A stretch of 5,501 bases of DNA from an uncultured Cellvibrio sp. (GTDB lineage Bacteria; Pseudomonadota; Gammaproteobacteria; Pseudomonadales; Cellvibrionaceae). Positions 5,274 to 5,501 of this stretch are shown here, in pieces; within the stretch, counting starts at the first letter, position 1; the number at the start of each line of letters is the position of its first letter. The notes under the pieces are model-generated. The model did not search any database. It saw only the letters and a list, made by a program, of their open reading frames with translations, and had not been told where the DNA came from. The DNA lies in the NCBI GenBank assembly GCA_946886255.1, contig CAMPIG010000332.1, positions 1 to 5,501 on the forward strand, written 5' to 3'. The translations under genes were made by a program, and so were the position numbers.

Positions 5274-5301
5274 CATATAATCGATATTGCATTCAGCGCA
5301 A
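5274..5301 (-). promoter_or_regulatory. Promoter candidate for the Cys/His protein pair
   Basis: On the minus strand TTGCGC (5301-5296), a 16-base spacer and TATATG (5279-5274) form a sigma-70-like pair. Transcription would begin near 5267, leaving a short leader that includes the ribosome site. The match is moderate only. Confidence 0.25.
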
Positions 5302-5362
5302 ATACTATTGTGCACTATTTGTCTGCTGTCAGGCAATATATAGCACCTGAAATCAGCCCATA

Positions 5363-5385
5363 CAATGAATACATTGTATTCATTG
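5363..5385. promoter_or_regulatory. 23-bp interrupted palindrome, likely operator
   Basis: CAATGAATACA (5363-5373) and TGTATTCATTG (5375-5385) are perfect reverse complements around a single central T. The arms are AT-rich and no T tract follows, so a terminator is unlikely. This size and symmetry suit a site for a dimeric regulator. It lies in the divergent intergenic region, about 110 bp before the leftward pair, and its right end overlaps the -35 box of a rightward promoter candidate. I do not match it to a known operator. Operator function is an inference. Confidence 0.55.
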
Positions 5386-5410
5386 AAAACCTGAAAATTG
5401 TGCTGATACT
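5383..5410 (+). promoter_or_regulatory. Rightward promoter candidate overlapping the palindrome
   Basis: TTGAAA (5383-5388), a 16-base spacer and GATACT (5405-5410) match the sigma-70 boxes at five and four of six positions respectively. The -35 box shares its first three bases with the palindrome, so a protein bound there would be expected to interfere with or assist RNA polymerase. It would serve the gene that appears to begin at 5478. Confidence 0.35.
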
Positions 5411-5477
5411 ATCGTCCAAGGTATGGAAACGCCTTTTCCTATACGCTGAATTCACTGGAAGCTCATTGCTGTTAGCC

Positions 5478-5501
5478 ATGAAAAAAGAAGTTGTTCTCAC
5501 C
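5478..5501 (+). CDS. Possible 5' end of a rightward gene cut by the right edge
   Basis: ATG 5478 begins MKKEVVLT, and the frame remains open to the edge. GGAAG (5457-5461) lies 16 bases upstream, farther than usual; TTG 5466 in the same frame would be closer to it. The same frame is open back to 5247, including GTG 5310 and GTG 5400, so the start is not fixed. The eight residues would fit the beginning of a tryptophanyl-tRNA synthetase of the Pseudomonas type, which starts with a short tail and then an LTG-containing motif, but this is far too little sequence to name it. Confidence 0.25.

Noticed and set aside
5253..5336. N-terminal extension of the first Cys/His protein from ATG 5336
   Set aside because: No ribosome site is seen at 5336, while ATG 5252 has AAAGGAAA. 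The extension has no counterpart in the paralogue.
5315..5500. Minus-strand 61-codon ORF at the right edge
   Set aside because: It crosses the palindrome and promoter region, has no clear ribosome site in view and no recognisable motif. It could only be judged with sequence beyond the edge.

Overview
The window looks like chromosomal DNA of a gammaproteobacterium. The best clues are the ratA-rnfH pair, an 11-helix bacterial NSS-type transporter directly upstream of it, and a zinc carboxypeptidase-like/alpha-beta hydrolase pair. The gene style resembles Cellvibrionaceae or other Pseudomonadales-like lineages, but this is an impression from the proteins, not a database result. No rRNA, tRNA, CRISPR array, insertion sequence or phage gene was seen.

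Layout from left to right. (1) Bases 1-1535, rightward operon: the C-terminal half of a sodium-dependent amino-acid-type transporter (cut by the left edge), then ratA (START/Coq10-like, TTG start), then rnfH (ubiquitin-like fold). It closes with a clear hairpin terminator at 1554-1586. (2) Bases 1536-1922, 387 bases without a convincing gene. They hold that terminator, a leftward open frame without a start codon that may be a gene relic, a pair of 9-bp direct repeats exactly 21 bp apart, and weak promoter candidates. (3) Bases 1923-2471: a glycine-zipper 2TM envelope protein as a single gene with its own strong terminator at 2487-2523. (4) Bases 2629-4561: a possible 22-codon leader ORF whose stop overlaps the start of an M14-family zinc metallopeptidase, which in turn overlaps an alpha/beta hydrolase. 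This is probably a two-gene (or leader plus two-gene) operon. (5) Bases 4604-5252, leftward: two small Cys/His-rich proteins in tandem. They are clearly paralogous to each other and recall the zinc-binding motif of anti-sigma factors, but have no recognised function. (6) Bases 5253-5501: a divergent intergenic region with a near-perfect 23-bp palindrome that touches a plausible rightward promoter, then the first eight codons of a possible rightward gene running off the right edge.

The first operon combines membrane transport with two small conserved proteins of incompletely understood role. The peptidase and hydrolase are probably co-translated and may act on a common amide or ester substrate, but the substrate cannot be read from sequence. 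The least explained part is the right end: the paralogous Cys/His protein pair and the palindrome beside it.
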